NCBI GenBank assembly: GCA_946480465.1
Contig: CAMLJY010000014.1
Span: 50,679 to 114,678 of the forward strand
Length of the DNA: 64,000 nucleotides
Origin: an uncultured Burkholderiales bacterium
GTDB taxonomy: Bacteria; Pseudomonadota; Gammaproteobacteria; Burkholderiales; Burkholderiaceae
Reading direction: 5' to 3'
Positions 62,740-64,000 of this stretch are shown in pieces; the first letter of the stretch is position 1, and every line of letters begins with the position of its first letter. The position numbers and the translations under genes are program-made. The notes beneath the pieces are model-generated. The model saw only the letters and a list, made by a program, of their open reading frames with translations, was not told the origin of the DNA and ran no database searches.

Positions 62740-63101
62740 CCCCCGGCATCTACAACTGGACCATCTACCAAGGCGCGAGCGACGGCCTGACCTTCACGGT
62801 CGAGGACGGCGGCTCTCCCCTTGACCTGACTGGCTACACGGCCCGCTGCATGGTTCGCAAGAACTACGACAGCGCGAACCCGCTGCTGAGCCTGCTGTCC
62901 ACGGGTGTCGATCCCCACATCACCCTCACGCCGCTCATCGGCAAGGTCGAGATTCGCGTCGACCCGAGTCAGACCTCGGCCCTCCCCTTCAAGGGCGAGG
63001 AACTTGAGTGCGTCTACGACGTTGAGCTGGTAGCCGGCGACGGCACCGTCACTCGCGTCCTGATGGGCGACGCAACCATCAGCAGGGAGGCGACGCGATG
63101 A
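62736..63101 (+). CDS. Fibre-accessory / baseplate upper protein-like
   Basis: A 121-aa protein from GTG with a G-rich ribosome site (GAGGGGG). The pattern YNWTIYQGASDGLTFTVED then PLDLTGYTARCMVR is the BppU-type N-terminal domain found in fibre accessory proteins. It probably attaches a fibre or receptor-binding part to the tail tip. It overlaps the next gene by ATGA. Confidence 0.75.
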   Translation: MTPGIYNWTIYQGASDGLTFTVEDGGSPLDLTGYTARCMVRKNYDSANPLLSLLSTGVDPHITLTPLIGKVEIRVDPSQTSALPFKGEELECVYDVELVAGDGTVTRVLMGDATISREATR

Positions 63102-63589
63102 GCACGACCGTCACGATCCTTGAGGACAAGGTCCTCACCGTCGAGGTCGCAGGCGGCTTTCCTCTCGGCAACGGCGTGCCCTCGGGTGGCACGACTGGAC
63201 AGGTGCTGGCGAAGAACTCGTCCACGAACTACGACGTGGAGTGGATAAACGTCGCGGGCGGCGGTGGCGCTGAGGACATCGAGATCGCGTTCGACTACGG
63301 CGATGCCTCACCGAAGGCGCTTGGCACCGTCCCAGCGAACAAGGTCATCTACAGCGTCAAGGTCATCTTGACCACCCCATTCAACGGTACCGGCTACAGC
63401 CTCACGGTTGGAGACGCCGCTGACAACGATCGGCTTGTGGAGGCAACGGACACGGCTCCGGGCACGGCTGGCTCGTACGAAACCAACCCGGCCTCGAAGT
63501 ACGTCGCTGACACCGAGGTGCTTCTCTACATCACTCCAGGCACCAGCTCGCAAGGCTCAGGCGTCGTGGTGATCAGCTACCAGTCCTAA
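63098..63589 (+). CDS. Tail fibre-associated protein (163 aa)
   Basis: A 163-aa protein containing GGTTGQVLAKNSSTNYDVEW, a linker pattern common in phage fibre proteins, followed by a beta-rich domain (KVIYSVKVILTTPFNGTGYS). It is likely a fibre component; the exact role is unknown. Confidence 0.7.
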   Translation: MSTTVTILEDKVLTVEVAGGFPLGNGVPSGGTTGQVLAKNSSTNYDVEWINVAGGGGAEDIEIAFDYGDASPKALGTVPANKVIYSVKVILTTPFNGTGYSLTVGDAADNDRLVEATDTAPGTAGSYETNPASKYVADTEVLLYITPGTSSQGSGVVVISYQS

Positions 63590-63610
63590 AACCAAACCAG
63601 GGAGACAACC

Positions 63611-64000
63611 ATGTCTGTATTCCAAAAGATCGCCGGTACCCAAGTAGGCTCATTCCTTCTGGGCCTCGCAGGCGTCCGCCTCAAGAACTCGGGTGGCAAC
63701 CTCGTCGTTCGCAACAACGCCGACAGCGCCGACGCTGAGCTGACCGCCTCGAAGGTCAACATCTCCGGCAACGACCTCGTCATCAACTCGGACAGCGCAG
63801 GCGCTGGTGCCGACTGGAAGGTCACGCTCACGCGTCCTTCCTCGGGCATGACCGCCGACGTGACGCTGACCCTGCCTGTCGATGATGGCAGCGCTGGTCA
63901 GGTTCTCTCGACCGATGGCAACGGCGTTCTGTCGTGGGCCTCGGCCGGCACGACCGCTCACCTCACCGCCAACGACACCACGTCGTTCGCCTTCGGCTCC
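63611..64000 (+). CDS. Tail fibre-like protein, cut by window edge
   Basis: The gene starts at 63611 with ribosome site GGGAG and continues past the window. The visible 130 residues are beta-rich and repeat the linker pattern GSAGQVLSTDGNGVLSW seen in fibre proteins and in the preceding gene. Probably another fibre or capsid-decoration protein. Confidence 0.65.
   Translation, partial: MSVFQKIAGTQVGSFLLGLAGVRLKNSGGNLVVRNNADSADAELTASKVNISGNDLVINSDSAGAGADWKVTLTRPSSGMTADVTLTLPVDDGSAGQVLSTDGNGVLSWASAGTTAHLTANDTTSFAFGS

Overview
The first 31.5 kb is GC-rich chromosome of a betaproteobacterium. The protein set (tandem TonB receptors, MoxR/DUF58/TgpA operon, a duplicated ATP-grasp/alpha-E/transglutaminase cluster, comEC) and base composition fit Burkholderiales, in the range of Rubrivivax or Leptothrix relatives; no rRNA or tRNA gene is present to confirm this. 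From about 31.46 kb to the end of the window lies one temperate siphovirus-type prophage. It is less GC-rich, enters on its integrase side, and its far end is outside the window.

Chromosome, left to right: a four-gene + strand operon (SDR oxidoreductase cut by the window edge, two divergent citrate-synthase-fold proteins, a cytochrome P450); two paralogous TonB-dependent receptors flanking a secreted SGNH-type hydrolase on the - strand; an ABC_sub_bind-type periplasmic protein and a CHASE8/HAMP hybrid histidine kinase on the + strand; a histone-deacetylase-family amidohydrolase; the operon MoxR ATPase, DUF58, TgpA transglutaminase, MltB; a DUF808 membrane protein; then a long - strand cluster holding two versions of the circularly permuted ATP-grasp / alpha-E / transglutaminase system, one split and one fused. 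The alpha-E gene start is preceded by an exact 143-bp tandem duplication. The cluster is led by comEC, which is broken by the prophage.

Prophage, left to right: attL inside comEC; a large serine integrase followed by an overlapping second protein that keeps the DNA-binding recombinase and zinc-ribbon parts but has no catalytic domain; two unknown genes and a minimal tyrosine recombinase on the - strand; small + strand genes and a GIY-YIG protein; a - strand early block of small proteins, a primase-helicase replication protein (AEP-like primase plus SF2 helicase) and a DNA-binding protein whose own coding sequence carries a likely replication origin (two identical 64-bp palindromic units inside a perfect 34-bp inverted repeat); a 0.7-kb repeat-rich control region; then the + strand late block: terminase, portal, scaffold, N4gp56-type capsid protein, connectors, tail tube, tail-assembly chaperone with a predicted +1 frameshift, tape measure, lambda-like M, L, K, I and J tail proteins, and accessory fibre genes.

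The most distinctive signal is a recurring intergenic element: the sense-strand sequence (C/G)TAAATA followed at once, in most copies, by an inverted repeat whose sequence differs from copy to copy while base pairing is kept. I found 12 copies by eye, all between or at the ends of genes and all oriented with the downstream gene. It looks like a phage-wide control element (promoter plus 5' hairpin, or an RNA processing site). Together with integration into comEC by a two-protein serine recombinase system and an origin embedded in a coding sequence, this makes the prophage the most interesting part of the window.
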